Below are positions 1 through 11,148 of a stretch of 64,000 nt of DNA, one piece after another. Each line of letters begins with the position of its first letter. Position 1 is the first letter of the stretch. The stretch is from NCBI RefSeq assembly GCF_016808335.1, contig NC_053138.1:55706951-55770950 (forward strand). The letters run 5' to 3'. The notes beneath the pieces are model-generated. The model was not told the origin of the DNA, did no database searches, and was given only the letters and a program-made list of their open reading frames with translations. Origin of the DNA: Panicum virgatum. Lineage: Eukaryota; Streptophyta; Magnoliopsida; Poales; Poaceae. Both the position numbers and the translations under genes were made by a program.

Positions 1-243
1 ATTTTGAAGAAAAAAAAAGACATCGCTCCTGGTGTTCATCGCCTTCTTTCGCTATGGCGATGTTTTGCATTCAGTTTTTCCTCAAGACAACAGTGTGACA
101 CTTACTGAAATCCAAACATGAAGGGTTAGAAAAGACGACACTTGACCACCCTAAACTGAAATCCTAGCTACGCCACTGTAGATCTGTAGTAGAGACCTAG
201 CTCTTGAAAATCAAGTTTGGAGTGACTTTCTGCCTTGAAATAG
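1..243 (+). other. Intron or upstream sequence of the ALIS gene (partial)
   Basis: AT-rich sequence ending in an AG acceptor at 242-243, immediately before the first recognisable ALIS exon. The N-terminal exon of the gene, which should encode the first membrane segment, lies outside the window to the left. No other coding signal is seen here. Confidence 0.5.
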
Positions 244-3200
244 GTTGTTGAAGTGACAGATCGATACGAGACTGCGTGTGTACCAAAAAACATGCATAAC
301 AATCCAGTTGCTTATATCCAAAACCCTTCACAAGATAAGTCCTGCACAAGGGTGCTCAAGGTAAAGTTAAAGCAGTTGTCAAATGGAAGTAAAAAAGACA
401 GAAGGTTCTCAATTGGTATCAGAGCTTGGTTGAGGTTTTCAGTACCTTAACCGGTTCGAAAACCACTTGGCGACCATGGCGAGTTTTGGTAAGATCCCTG
501 TGTTTGCCGGCTAGGACTATGCTTATTGGAAGGTGCGTATGCGAGCCTTCTTGCAAAGTATGGGAGCCGAGGTTTGGGAGATTACCAAGAACCCGGCTTA
601 CGAGGTGCTTGCCATTCGGACCACATCTCTTCAGGTGTCCGAGCACGAGGCCAACACCAAGGCTGTCAATGCCTTATTCGCTGGCTTTTCTCGTGCGGAG
701 TTCTCACGCGTCCAGGGTTTTCAGGAAGCCCACAAAGTTTGGACGTGTCTTGAGAACTACCACGAGGGCACACCTCAGGTGAAGGCCAGACTGTTCGAGA
801 CTCACTGGCGTGAATACGAGAACTTCACACAGGGGCCGGGTGAGAGCATTGGCGACATGTTTAGTCGGTTTCAATCGATTGTGAACAAAGTCAATGCGAA
901 CAGATCTGCTGATGCCCTTGAGTACACAGAGCATGAGAAGGCTCTCAAGCTGCTCTACGCACTTGACCGCTCTGTGTGGGATCTCAAGGTGAACACGATC
1001 ATTGAGTTTGCTGGCTACGAGACTCTGACCGTGAACGAGCTTTTCAGCAAACTCAAGGCCACGGAGGTGGATAACCAGACACGAGCCAAGCTCAATGGTG
1101 CCCCTCCTTCCAAGAGCATCACTCTTGTGACTGGCCCAGGTGGATCGAGCTCTAACGCTAACTCTGCTCTTGGCTTTTTTCTTGCCTCTTTGCCTTCTGT
1201 TACAGATGAGCAGCTGGAGACGCTGGGCGACGACGACTTGTGCCTCCTCATCAGCAAGTTCCAGCGTGTCTACCACAACAGGCAGAGGAAGAAGAACCCC
1301 GGGTGCTACAACTGCGGCGATCTGAACCACTTCATCGCCGATTGCCCCAAAAAGTCCGGCGGTGGCCTGAACAACCACTTCGACTACTACCGCCACCGCG
1401 ACCGCGACGAGGGAGGCTCCAACAAGGAGCGTCGGTGCCACAAGCACCGCAATCGTGACCGGGGGGACGCTTCGACAAGGAGTCGCTCAAGAAGCACTTC
1501 CAGTACAAGGCCAAGAAGCGGGAGAAGGCCTTCCTGGCGCAGCTCAGCGACCTCAACAAGAGCTCCGATACCGACCGCTCTTCTTCACCGACCTCCGACG
1601 ATGATGATAATAAGAAGAAGAAGCGGGACAAGGAAGCCACCGGCTTCATCGGCCTGTGCTTGGCTGCCGGTCGGCGCAAGGGCTTCTGCACCATGGCGGG
1701 TGAAGCCGATGGTGCTCGTGTGTCTTCGGGTGGACATGCTACACCGACGCACGTCGACTCTTCTCCTGGATCCGAGAGTGATTCAGAGGTAAACTCCACG
1801 ATCGACCTATTAGATACAGAGGTTAGGGAGTTGTACGCCGCTCTCGACAACCAGAAAAGGCTGCTTAAGGAAGCAGCTAGAGAGCGTAGAAAGCTTAGGG
1901 CTGAGCTGGCTTGTGCTAGGGAGAAATCTAGTGAGGATGAGTGCGCTGGCTGCATATCTCACATGAATAATCTTGTTGCTCTCTGTGCCAAGCATGATGA
2001 GAATGTCGCAAACTTAAATGTTGCTAAGACTTCACTTGCTGACGTGTCTCATGAGCTCGCTAAGGCCAAGCATGAACTAGAACTGGTTAAGGATGCTCCT
2101 ATTGTTAGCGATGTGCTTGAATGTGATGAGTGTCATATCTTTAAGTCCGATCTAGCTTCGTTGTAGTCCAAGTTTGCTACTGTTTTGTGCGAGCTAGAGG
2201 AGATGAAGTCTAGGCCAGTTCTGCTTGGTGCTTGCAAGCTTTGTCCCACGCTTAGGTCGGAGCTAGATGAGAAGAACGCCTTGGTTAAGTCTTTAGGGAA
2301 AACTAAGGTTGTGGAGTCTAGCCCACCTATTGACTGCTCTGTTTGCCCTGGTTTGATCTCTGATTTGGATAATCTTGTGGTAGAGAAAGCCAACTTGGAG
2401 AATGAGAATACTTATCTTAGGGTGATTCTTAGTTGGGTTTCAGCTAGTGAGCCGCAGTTGGGCATGATGATCAAGCAGTTCAAGCATGGTGATGGGTTTG
2501 GGGTCGGTTACACATACACAAAATCAGACTTTGACAAGTTGTATGGTAAGATTAGCAAGGCTACTGGAAACAATGCTAGTACGAGCACGCAGCCTTCGCT
2601 TGTTGACCCCGCGGATGGTGTGCTTAAAGAACCACCGAAAGCACCTCCGCAGAAGCAGGTTTGGGTTCCAAAGCCCAATGAGCTGAAGAATCCTCTCGAT
2701 ACGCTCCCTGCTGCCATAGCCCAAGTTACCCAGAAGAAGGGGCCTGCTCCTCCCCGTCCGCAGGCTAGGCCTCCACCTCCCAAGCGTGAGATGTGGTACC
2801 ACTGCGAGTACTGTGACAGGGAAGGTCACCTGGAGGAGTTTTGCTTCAGAAGGAAGCGGGCTGTGAGGCGTGAGCAGGAGAGAAGGAACGCGAACATGTA
2901 CTCTGCTCGGGTGCATGATCCTCCTCGGCGTGGTGGTAAGCTAGATGCTAGGGCGCACCGGGTAGGTGGAGGACAGGGAGACGGTGGTGCTTACCATGCT
3001 CTAGCGGGTGGTCGTTTTGCCGGTCATGCTCCTAGTCGTTTTCAGTACGGCTATGGACCACGGGACCGAGGCTTTGGAGGAGGTTTCGATGCTCCACGCT
3101 TTCCTCGCGGTGGTGTTCGCCAGTCACGCGGTAGACGGGATGGGGGATACGCTTTGCCTGTTTTTGCTAACCCTTCTGTAGAGCAAATGGCTCGACACTT

Positions 3201-6200
3201 ATTTGCTTCTCACTTTGTTAACCCCAGTGTTGAGACATTTGCTCACCCTTTGTCTCACTACTGATGTGCAGGTCAGAGGCTTGGAGAATAGGTGGATCAT
3301 GGACTCCGGTTGTTCACGCCATATGACCGGGAATGACAAATGGTTCTCCAGCCTCACCCCGATGCACTCAAAGGAGTACATTGTGTTCGGGGATAATGGA
3401 AGAGGAAATGTACGTGGACTTGGTATTGTTCGAGTTTTTGATTGCTTTACCCTGAGAGAGGTTGCTTTGGTTTCGAACCTTGGGTTCAATTTGCTTTCTG
3501 TTTCGCAACTTCTTGATGAGGGGTTTGAGGTTCGCTTCAAGGAGGGCTGTTCACGTGTTTTGGATTCCAGAGAAGATTTGGTTTGTTGGATTACACCTCG
3601 CGATCGGGTTTTCTTGGTTGACTTCTCTGGAACTCCTCTTGGTCCTTCTCGTTGCTTATTGGCTGGTCCTTCTTCTGATCTGTGGAAGGGGCATAGGAGA
3701 CTTGGACATTTGAGCTTCGATTTGTTGTTGAGACTTAGCTCCCTTGGCCTAATCCGAGGATTGCCCAAATTGAAGTGTGAAAAGGACCTTGTTTGCCATC
3801 CGTGTCGCCACGGGAAGATGATTGCTACTTCACATCCGCTACACATGGACATAGTTGGTCCTTCTAGGGTGATGTCTGTTGGTGGGAAGTGGTACGTTCT
3901 TGTGATCGTGGACGATTTTTCTCGCTATTCTTGGGTCTTTTTCATGAGAACCAAGGATGAGGCTTTCGAGTTTGTTCGAGACTTGATCTTGAGGTTGAAA
4001 AATGAGCTACCCCAGGCCATGCGAGCGATTCGCAGTGATAATGGCACAGAATTCAAAAACGCTCGTTTTGACGCCTTTTGCAGTGATCAAGGGCTTGAAC
4101 ACTAGTATTCTTCTTACACTCCACGGCAGAATGGAGTTGTAGAGCGGAAGAATTGGACGCTGGTGGAGATGGCGAGGACGATGCTCGATGAGCATAGGAC
4201 TCCTCGCAAATACTGGGCTGAGGCGGTTAACACCCTTGTTACGTGTCCAACCGCATTTTCTTGCGTGCTTTCATGAACAAGACTTTTTATGAGTTGCGAT
4301 TTTGACGCCAGCCCCGTGTTGACCATCTCAGAGTTTTCGGTTGCCGGTGCTTTGTGCTGAAAGATGGAAATCTTGATAAGTTTGAGTCTCGCTCGTCTGA
4401 CGGCATTTTTCTCGGTTATGCTTCTCACTCCAGAGCTTACCGTGTGCTGATTATTGATACTAACATCGTCAGAGAGACTTGTGAGGTCACTTTCGACGAG
4501 ACTGCACCATGCAATTCTTCTGTCTTTGAAGTTGCAGGAGATGATGAGCTCGGCACCTCCATCTTTGAAGATGAGGAGGAAGAAGCTGCGGAGGGCGAGG
4601 CTGAGGCTACCACGCGTGCTGTGGACCCAGTTGCCTCTGCCACGAGCTCGGACGATGATGACGGCCCCGATCCAACTATGTCTACTTCACGGAGGCCGGT
4701 CGAGGAGGTGACTCAGGCTTCACCAGCTGCACCTGAAGAGACACCAGACTTGGTTGAGGAGGAGGCGACTTCGACGCGGGAAGCACCTCGACATATTCAG
4801 CGTCATCATCCACCTCAACAGATGCTAGGTGATCTCAACGAGCGAGTCACCAGGTCCAAGGTAACGAGTATCGCTGGCTTTGCTCATTCAGCGTTTGTTG
4901 CCTCGTTTGAGCCCAAAGATATTGGACACGCTCTTTCTTATTCTAATTGGGTCAATGCCATGCATGAGGAACTTGAAAATTTTGAAAGAAATCAAGTTTG
5001 GGTTTTAGTCGAGCCTCCACCTGCTTGTAATCCCATCGGAATGAAGTGGGTTTTCAAAAACAAGCAGGGTGAGGATGGGTTGGTTGTTCGAAACAAGGCT
5101 CGTCTTGTTGCCCAGGGGTTTTGCCAAAAAGAGGGTATTGATTTTGAGGAAACTTTTGCCCCTGTTGCTTGTTTGGAAGCGATTCGGATTTTTCTTGCAT
5201 TTGCTGCTTTTAAGTGTTTTAAAGTTTTCCAAATGGATGTTAAATCTGCCTTCTTAAATGATTTTATCGAAGAAGAGATTTATGTGAAACAACCCCCTGG
5301 TTTCGAAAATCTCAAGTTTCCAAACCGTGTTTACAAACTTCAGAAAGCACTTTATGGTTTGAAACAGGCACCCAGAGCTTGGTATGATAGATTGAAAATA
5401 TTTTTGCTGGCTCAGGGTTTTAAAATGGGATGTGTGGATAAAACTTTGTTCCTCATGCGGTCTGGCAATGACTTTCTATTAGTTCAGATATATGTGCATG
5501 ATATTATCTTTGGTGGCTCTTCTCACGCTCTTGTCTCCAAGTTTTCTGAGCAGATGTCCAGGGAGTTCGAGATGAGCATGATGGATGAGCTGCAGTTCTT
5601 CCTCGGGCTGCAGATCAAGCAAACTTCCCAGGGCATGTTCGTCCATCAAGCCAAGTACACCAGGGACTTGCTGCGGAAGTTCGACATGAGCGACTTGTCT
5701 CCTCAGCCAACTCCGATCAGCACTTCGACGGTGCTTGATGAGGACTTGGACGGTGAGGCGGTGGACCAGAAGGAGTACAGGAGCATGATCGGCTCTCTCC
5801 TGTACCTGACGGCGACACGACCGGACATTCAGTTCGGTGTCGGCCTTTGTGCATGGTACCAGGCGTCTCCACGCACCTCCCACAGGCAGGTGGTGAAACG
5901 CATCTTCAGGTATCTGAAATTCACCCCTTAATTTGGTCTTTGGTACTCTACGGATTCTTCTCTGGTTTTGGTGGGCTTTTCTGATGCCAATTTCGGTGGG
6001 TGTCGGTTGGATCGCAAGTCAACATCCGGCACTTGTCAATTTCTCGGTACATCTTTGGTGTCTTGGTCCTCTCACAAGCAGGCTAGCGTAGCGCTTTCTT
6101 CCACAGAAGCTGAGTATGTTGCCACTGCTAGCTGCTGCTCCCAGATACTTTGGATGAAACAAACCTTGCAGGATTATGGTTTGAGTTTCGGTAGGGTTTC

Positions 6201-9200
6201 CATCTTTGTAGACAACATATCAGCCATTAGTATTGCAAAGAACCCTATTCTACACTCTAGAACCAAACACATAGATATTCGGTTCCATTTCCTGCTAGAC
6301 AATCATGAGAGAGGCCACATAGACTTGATCCATGTCCCTTCAGAGAGGCAAACCACAGATATCCTAACCAAACCACTTGAGTAGGACACCTTTGCTCGCT
6401 TGCGAGGGGAGCTTGGGGTTTGTTACCCCTTTTGATCACTGACTTTTCTTTGGTTAGCCTTGTAGGTTTTATTTGCTTCTCTTTGTTTTCTAGGTTTGGT
6501 AGTTGCATTGTGCATATGCATTGTATATGTTTGTATTTTGCATTGCCTCACTTGCACTAGTATTCTTGTATACATTACTATGATCTTCTAGTGCCTGCTA
6601 GTGTGAGTTGATAAATTTGATCATGTATAGCTTGCTCCACTGTGTATATGACATCATCTGAGTTAAGCTATTTTGATTTGAAAATCTGAAAACATGATCA
6701 CCCTGTCTTGGCTACTAGCATGTTAGGGCGTGTTGATATGCTTTGCTATCTTATTCATGCTAGTGTAGCTTTTTGTTCAGCAATTCATAGTTGAAATGAT
6801 CTAAATCTGATAAAATTGCTTGAACTGTTCTTGAAATGGATTGAAAAGATCCAGGTGGGAGTGCTTGTCGCACTGATCGAGCTTTTGGGACGGCTCACTT
6901 TGCACTTGTGCGAACCCGGGCAAGGCTGTGCATGACTGAAATGAGTGTCTTAAGCTTCTGATTGTCTTTGGCATAGGCTTGGTCTCGTTGCTAAGTAAAG
7001 CAGGACAAGCTTTCAACCCCTGGCATTAAGAATTACTTGATATAATTTGCTTGAAAAATGAATGTTTGCAACATACTTTTGGCTGGTTTGGCTCACCTGT
7101 ATGAGTATGATTAGCACTGCTTTCCTTTCCCTACTTGTTAGTGCTAGATCATGGGTGATGCTTTTATTTCTCCTAAACTGAACTTGCCTAGCTCTAGACT
7201 GATTTGATATACCCTGTTGAGCTAGATGCAGGTCTTGTTTATGGATGCACACGTGCTTGTGATTAGATGTTGCTCATATCCTTGTATCCCTGAATGCTTT
7301 CACTTACACCTCCTGCATTGCATTCATTGCATAGCATCTGTTCAGGGGGAGTCTCAGCTTCAGGGGGAGCTTTAGGTCTTTTTAGACTTGATGTGTGCAT
7401 GTGCCAACAAGGGGGAGAATTTGGGAGAAGTGATCGAACAAGGAGGAGACTTGTTTGATTTTTGAAAAACTTGTTGTGCACAGGGCTTTGAGAGTGCATC
7501 ATTTTGGGAGAGTTGCACTTGTGAGAGGGAAAAGCTTTGCTTGGGGAGTGTCTGCTTTGTTTCTGGTTCCTGAGTTCTTTCCTTCCACTTCCAGCATGAC
7601 TGCGTCGAGCGTTACCTCTGTTTTTGAAAAGTCATGTTTTGGCTTTTGATCGATTGCGTCGAGCCATTGCCCTTGTCTTAGGGGATCGATCTGTGCTTCA
7701 GTGACTATTCTTGACTATCTGAGCTTTTTATCACTTGCTTGAGTTCTTCACTTTTTTGCTTCTTTTTTTATCACTTTTCTGTTTTCAGGTGGTGTGTTGA
7801 CAATGCACTCATCAAGGGGGAGATTGAGGAATGAGAGTACTCTATTCTGCCTGTGATGAGTGAATTGTCAACCGTGCGGTGCGATCGTGCGCTTGGTCTT
7901 TGGATTGCAGGTACACGGGCGTCGAGTGTCGATGGAGAGTTGCCACGGAGGAGCTCGGGCCGGGCGGCAGCTGTGGCGTCCATTCCTGGATCGAGGGCGC
8001 AAGCGGCCACGGAAGGCGGGTTTCTTGGTTTGCACCACAAAACCAAGGAGGCGGACGGCGGTTGAAGACGCCAAGTCGTGGAGGCACGGGCGTCGGTCTC
8101 GGGACTAACGGAGGCGACGGGCGTCGACGGCGTCTATGGTCTCGCTGCGGGCGAGGAGGTGACGGGCGTCGGGCGGCGTCTAGTGCCGTCAGAAGGCCGA
8201 GGCGTTAACGGCGTCTAGGGCCACGACGTGGAGGCGGGAATCTTCCCGCGTGGGGTGTTTTGGCGGTTTTCTCAAAACCGGCCACCTACCCGGGTTTCGC
8301 GGACCCTCCAAAACCGCGGACCGAAACTTCGTCGATGTGGCGGCATCGCAGCAAAGACTTCGAGTCGAAGAAAGAAACTCCGCCGTCGATCGAGTCTGTA
8401 CAGCGGGCTGCTGCAGACCCGACAGGTCTGACCGGTCCCATGGACCGGTCTGACCGCAGCAGCTGGGTATAAATACCCCCACCTGCCCGTGGCTGGGTGA
8501 GTCTCTTTAGTCTTTTTGTATTCTCTTCGTTTTTCCTTTTCCCTGCCCCTGCTCCAGGTTAGGGCCAAGGACTCCAACGCAAAAGAGGGTTAGGGTTTAG
8601 CTAATCTCTCAATTTTAGTGGGTAGGATGATGGGCGGATGGCACTAGTTTTGTATAGGTGAATTCCTCTGAAATTTATGAATGAAATCTTGTTGAGATCA
8701 TCTATGTGTGCTGAGTATTCACCTTCCCTTTCCTCTCTTGCGTTTTGGGTTTGATTTCTCCTCTTTTGGGATGTTTCGTGTTTAGAGGAATCGAGCCCTT
8801 AGATTCGTGTTTCGCCAAACTCTTTGTGACGATTCCTATGCATCTAGCCTAGTGCCAAACCCTCTGGAATCGTGAGTTCTCACGAATTGGAATTTTTGTG
8901 TTCTTGAGAAAACCCCAATCCACTTTGATCTTCCCCCGAATTCTAAAGATTCTTTTATCTTTTGGGAGAGATCTCTTGGGGATATGTTCACGGGACAGGT
9001 GTGAAGGTATCCTCCAAGTTTCGTTGGATTTAGACTTCGTTTGCTCGAGATTTGCCATTTGGAGCTTTGATTGCGGGCTGTCTGGGAGCGACCGGTCTGT
9101 GTAACCGGTCTGACCGGTCTGAAAATTCAAAATTCCAGCCCGACCGGTCTGTGCTAGCGGTCAGACCGGTCTGACTCAGCAGAGCTCTGTTTGGGGAGTT

Positions 9201-10393
9201 TTTCTGCATTGCTTCTGTTTCTCTTCCTAGGGATTTTTGCTTAGAGATAGCTAGTCCATAGTTACTCTCTCACCCTAGGTTTGAGGGCTTGTGGTGATTT
9301 TCGGGATATAGGCCGACGGATCGATTTCGAGATAAATTTTGATCGGCTCCCATTCAACCCCCCTCTGGTCGCCAGTTTCGGTCCCTCACTTATATCCAAA
9401 ACCCTTCACAAGATAAGTCTTGCACAAGGGTGCTCAAGGTAAAGTTAAAGCAGTTGTCAAATGGAAGTAAAAAAGACAGAATGTTTTCTTCTGCTTTCAA
9501 ATGACAGTGAAAGCTTTATTTATGATAAGGCTATATATTCTTGTCTTTACAGGTTCCTAAGGATATGAAGAAGCCAATTTACATATATTATCAACTCGAC
9601 AGGTTCTACCAAAACCACAGATGGTAAACAAAAAACGTGGCTGATCGCTTCTCCTGACGAATTCCCACAGAAGCTAAACTCGGGCTCTTCACTTCACTCT
9701 TCAGGTACGCGAGGAGCCGTAACATCAGGCAGCTGAGGGACCCCAGGAGTGCCAAGGACACGGGACGCTGCAAGCCTGAAGCAACCGCGAACGGAATCCC
9801 CATCGTCCCCTGCGGGCTCGTGGCGTGGAGCCTGTTCAACGACACCTGCAGCTTCGCTCGCGGCAACGAGACGCTGGCGGTGAACAAGCGAGGCATCTCG
9901 TGGAGGAGCGAGAGGGATCACCTGTTCAGCAAGCACGTGTACCCGAGGAACTTTCAGAGCGGGGGACTGATCGGCTGTGGGACGCTTGATCCAAGCAAGC
10001 CTGTAAGTTCGTCCGGAACTTGTTCCTGGAACAGCAGGTGATCGAAAATCATTTTGTCGCTTCACCTTGGGTGTTTGCCAACTCTACGCGCAGCTGAGCG
10101 AGCAGGAGGATCTGATGGTGTGGATGCGGACCGCGGCGCTGCCAAAGTTCAGGAAGCTGTACGGGACGATCGAGGTGGACCTCCGCGCCGGCGAGGTGGT
10201 CACGGTGGCCGTGCAGAACAGGTACAACACCTACAGCTTCGGCGGGAGGAAGGCGGTGGTGCTGTCGACCGCCGGCGCGCTGGGCGGCAAGAGCAGCTTC
10301 CTCGGGCGCGCGTACCTGGCCGGCGGCGCGGCGTGCCTCGGCCTGGCGCTGCTCCTCACGCTGCTTGGTCTCTTCTGCCCGTTCCCAGTGTGA
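244..10393 (+). CDS. ALIS: ALA-interacting subunit (LEM3/CDC50 family), 3' part, split by a retrotransposon
   Basis: Beta subunit of P4-type lipid flippases; in plants ALIS proteins pair with ALA ATPases in the ER, Golgi and plasma membrane. Exons seen: 244-360 (DRYETACVP, then [16 protein letters not shown]), 9553-9623 ([23 protein letters not shown]), 9705-10002 ([27 protein letters not shown]) and 10094-10393 ([32 protein letters not shown], then the second membrane segment). Phases join cleanly: 9623 to 9705 restores a Trp codon. The first exon lies off the window. A Copia element of about 9 kb sits in the intron after 360. The C-terminus ends right after the membrane segment, without the usual tail of about 15 residues. 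An alternative donor near 10389 joined to an acceptor before 10542 would give a different short tail ending near 10577. Family assignment is firm; whether the interrupted gene is expressed is unknown. Confidence 0.88.
311..410 (+). repeat. Left copy of a 100-bp duplication flanking the Copia insertion
   Basis: Bases 311-410 recur at 9389-9488 with only three differences seen by eye. The repeat covers the last 50 bp of an ALIS exon, its splice donor (361) and about 50 bp of intron. This copy keeps the full exon reading frame and abuts the primer-binding site of the Copia element with no LTR in between. A normal Copia target duplication is about 5 bp, so this is far outside the usual range. Confidence 0.9.
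414..425 (+). other. Primer-binding site of the Copia element
   Basis: TGGTATCAGAGC is the standard complement to initiator tRNA-Met used by plant Copia elements. It normally lies a few bases after the 5' LTR; here it lies three bases after the duplicated ALIS sequence, so it marks the left end of the inserted DNA. Confidence 0.88.
476..3263 (+). pseudogene. Degenerate extended gag of the Copia element
   Basis: The first ATG of the capsid gene is at 476, with an in-frame TAG at 512-514 before the conserved DYAYWK segment. A CCHC zinc knuckle ([14 protein letters not shown]) is near 1306-1347. Frame is lost around a G run near 1459-1466, and the next segment is read in another frame. It is rich in Glu, Lys and Leu and looks coiled-coil, and is broken by a TAG at 2164-2166. 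A second CCHC knuckle ([14 protein letters not shown]) is near 2800-2841. Two knuckles joined by a coiled-coil-like region make this gag unusually long, as reported for Sireviruses. It is non-functional as it stands. Confidence 0.78.
3264..4353 (+). pseudogene. Copia protease and integrase region, broken
   Basis: The aspartic protease motif [10 protein letters not shown] is near 3304-3333. The integrase zinc-binding part (HRRLGHLSF, then CHPC) is near 3690-3810. The catalytic core follows, with the three acidic positions in [14 protein letters not shown] and the VERKN segment. Between the zinc-binding part and the first catalytic Asp the sequence is shorter than expected, which suggests a small deletion near 3835. 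A TAG at 4103-4105 interrupts the core just before the conserved [11 protein letters not shown] segment, and the frame changes again between about 4230 and 4350. Confidence 0.78.
4354..6384 (+). pseudogene. Copia reverse transcriptase and RNase H, broken
   Basis: An acidic linker (about 4500-4800) precedes the RT core. [49 protein letters not shown] and [14 protein letters not shown] are all in the expected order. The polymerase active-site motif reads YVHD (near 5488-5499) instead of YVDD, so one catalytic Asp is lost. A TAA at 5929-5931 separates RT from RNase H, which starts at 5968 with the SDANFGG and LSSTEAEY motifs. The reading ends at the TAG at 6382-6384 after DILTKPLE. This protein would be inactive. 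Confidence 0.85.
6385..7824 (+). other. Post-pol non-coding region with repeated polypurine tracts
   Basis: About 1.4 kb without a convincing coding frame. AGGGGGAG-type tracts occur near 7346, 7360, 7410 and 7814-7822, the last directly before the 3' LTR. Multiple polypurine tracts in this position are, from memory of the literature, a hallmark of Sireviruses. No envelope-like frame could be supported. Confidence 0.6.
7825..9388 (+). repeat. 3' LTR of the Sirevirus-like Copia element
   Basis: A 1564-bp LTR that begins TGAGG and ends CCTCA, a perfect 5-bp inverted end. The start directly follows a polypurine tract. It aligns over its whole length with the solo LTR at 41937-43496 (1560 bp), which fixes both ends independently. 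A TATA box is at 8468-8475. ACCGGTCTGACCGGT-type palindromic repeats cluster at about 8418-8456 and 9088-9175, on either side of the likely transcription start. Confidence 0.92.
8468..8475 (+). promoter_or_regulatory. TATA box of the Copia LTR
   Basis: TATAAATA, conserved at the same relative position in the solo LTR (42580-42587), just downstream of the first ACCGGT repeat cluster. It is a likely core promoter for the element's RNA. Confidence 0.6.
9389..9488 (+). repeat. Right copy of the 100-bp duplication flanking the Copia insertion
   Basis: Starts directly after the terminal CA of the 3' LTR (9388) and runs into the authentic ALIS intron that leads to the acceptor at 9552. It carries a decoy 3' exon end (9389-9438) with its own GT donor at 9439 but no acceptor of its own. 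Compared with 311-410 it has three differences in 100 bp, so the event is not ancient. Confidence 0.9.
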
Positions 10394-10896
10394 GTGGCCG
10401 AACGATCGAGCAGTCGCAGCCTTGCTGGCTTGCTCTCAGCAGAAAGACGTTGCTCGATCGATCAGAGATTCAGATTCCTCCCTGTTCGTCCGACATTGTC
10501 TAACTTCTGTGCTGATTGCTACTGCTTGGTTGTGTTTGCAGCGATGAGGAACCCCGCCTCGGACCTAGACGACGATGATCGCGCTCCCAATCCAGTGCAT
10601 AAGCGTCCTACGCTGATCCGCGTTTTCTTCTTTTGGAGCTTTGGTTGGTAAGCTGTGTTTGTAATGCACACCCAAAAATCAAGAATAATGTACAGTCAGC
10701 AGTCACAGATACTGGCTACTGTGATGTAATCTGACGTCAGTTCCAGTTGTTTGACTTTGAAATTATCTATAAAAAAATCTTCTAGTAAAAGGAGAGAAGG
10801 GTTAATAAATAATAAATAAATATGCTTGCTGCCGTACGGCCACCACACATTCGAACACAACGGGGCACCAGAACGGATGAGGCAGACTGTCATCTA
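10394..10896. other. ALIS 3' flank
   Basis: Holds the ALIS 3' UTR or an optional last exon (an AG acceptor followed by coding-like sequence at 10542-10577). AT-rich intergenic sequence follows up to a Stowaway-like MITE. No other gene is seen. Confidence 0.4.
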
Positions 10897-10994
10897 CTCC
10901 CTCAGTCCCTCTATCCCGGTTCAAGAGTCGCTCGGAATCGGGATTCCCTCACAGACGCGCTTCTCTAGCGACAGTTAAAGCGGGACAGAGGGAG
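10897..10994. mobile_element. Stowaway-like MITE
   Basis: 98 bp with inverted ends of the CTCCCTC..GTCC type, flanked by TA on both sides (10895-10896 and 10995-10996), the target preference of Tc1/mariner-type MITEs. The interior is not palindromic. Confidence 0.6.
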
Positions 10995-11148
10995 TACTGT
11001 GTGGGGGAAATGATGCCATCATTCACGGGGCACAGATTTTTTTTTTAAGAAATGGGCTCAGATTTGCCCTGTGCCGTTTTTTTTCCCTGTGCCGCTTCAC
11101 CTGCAGTACTCTCCCTGCGGTCGCCTGCTTGCCCCCGGAGGCATATCC

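Larger units (their letters stand above)
411..9388 (+). mobile_element. Sirevirus-like Ty1/Copia retrotransposon lacking its 5' LTR
   Basis: Structure in order: primer-binding site at 414-425 (TGGTATCAGAGC, initiator-tRNA-Met type), long gag with two zinc knuckles, protease, integrase, reverse transcriptase and RNase H (to 6384), about 1.4 kb of non-coding sequence with several polypurine tracts, then one complete LTR (7825-9388). Copia domain order (integrase before RT), a large extended gag and repeated AGGGGGAG tracts fit the Sirevirus lineage. There is no LTR before the primer-binding site; flanking ALIS sequence takes its place. The reading frame has several stops and shifts, so the copy is not autonomous. 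A solo LTR of the same family is at 41937-43496. Confidence 0.88.

Noticed and set aside
1332..1955. Antisense frame of over 200 codons in the Copia gag
   Set aside because: Shadow of the gag coding strand; gag domains are clear on +.
6257..7502. Antisense frames in the post-pol region, considered as an envelope-like or antisense gene of the Copia element
   Set aside because: Short, unrelated to each other, without membrane or signal features; could not be supported.
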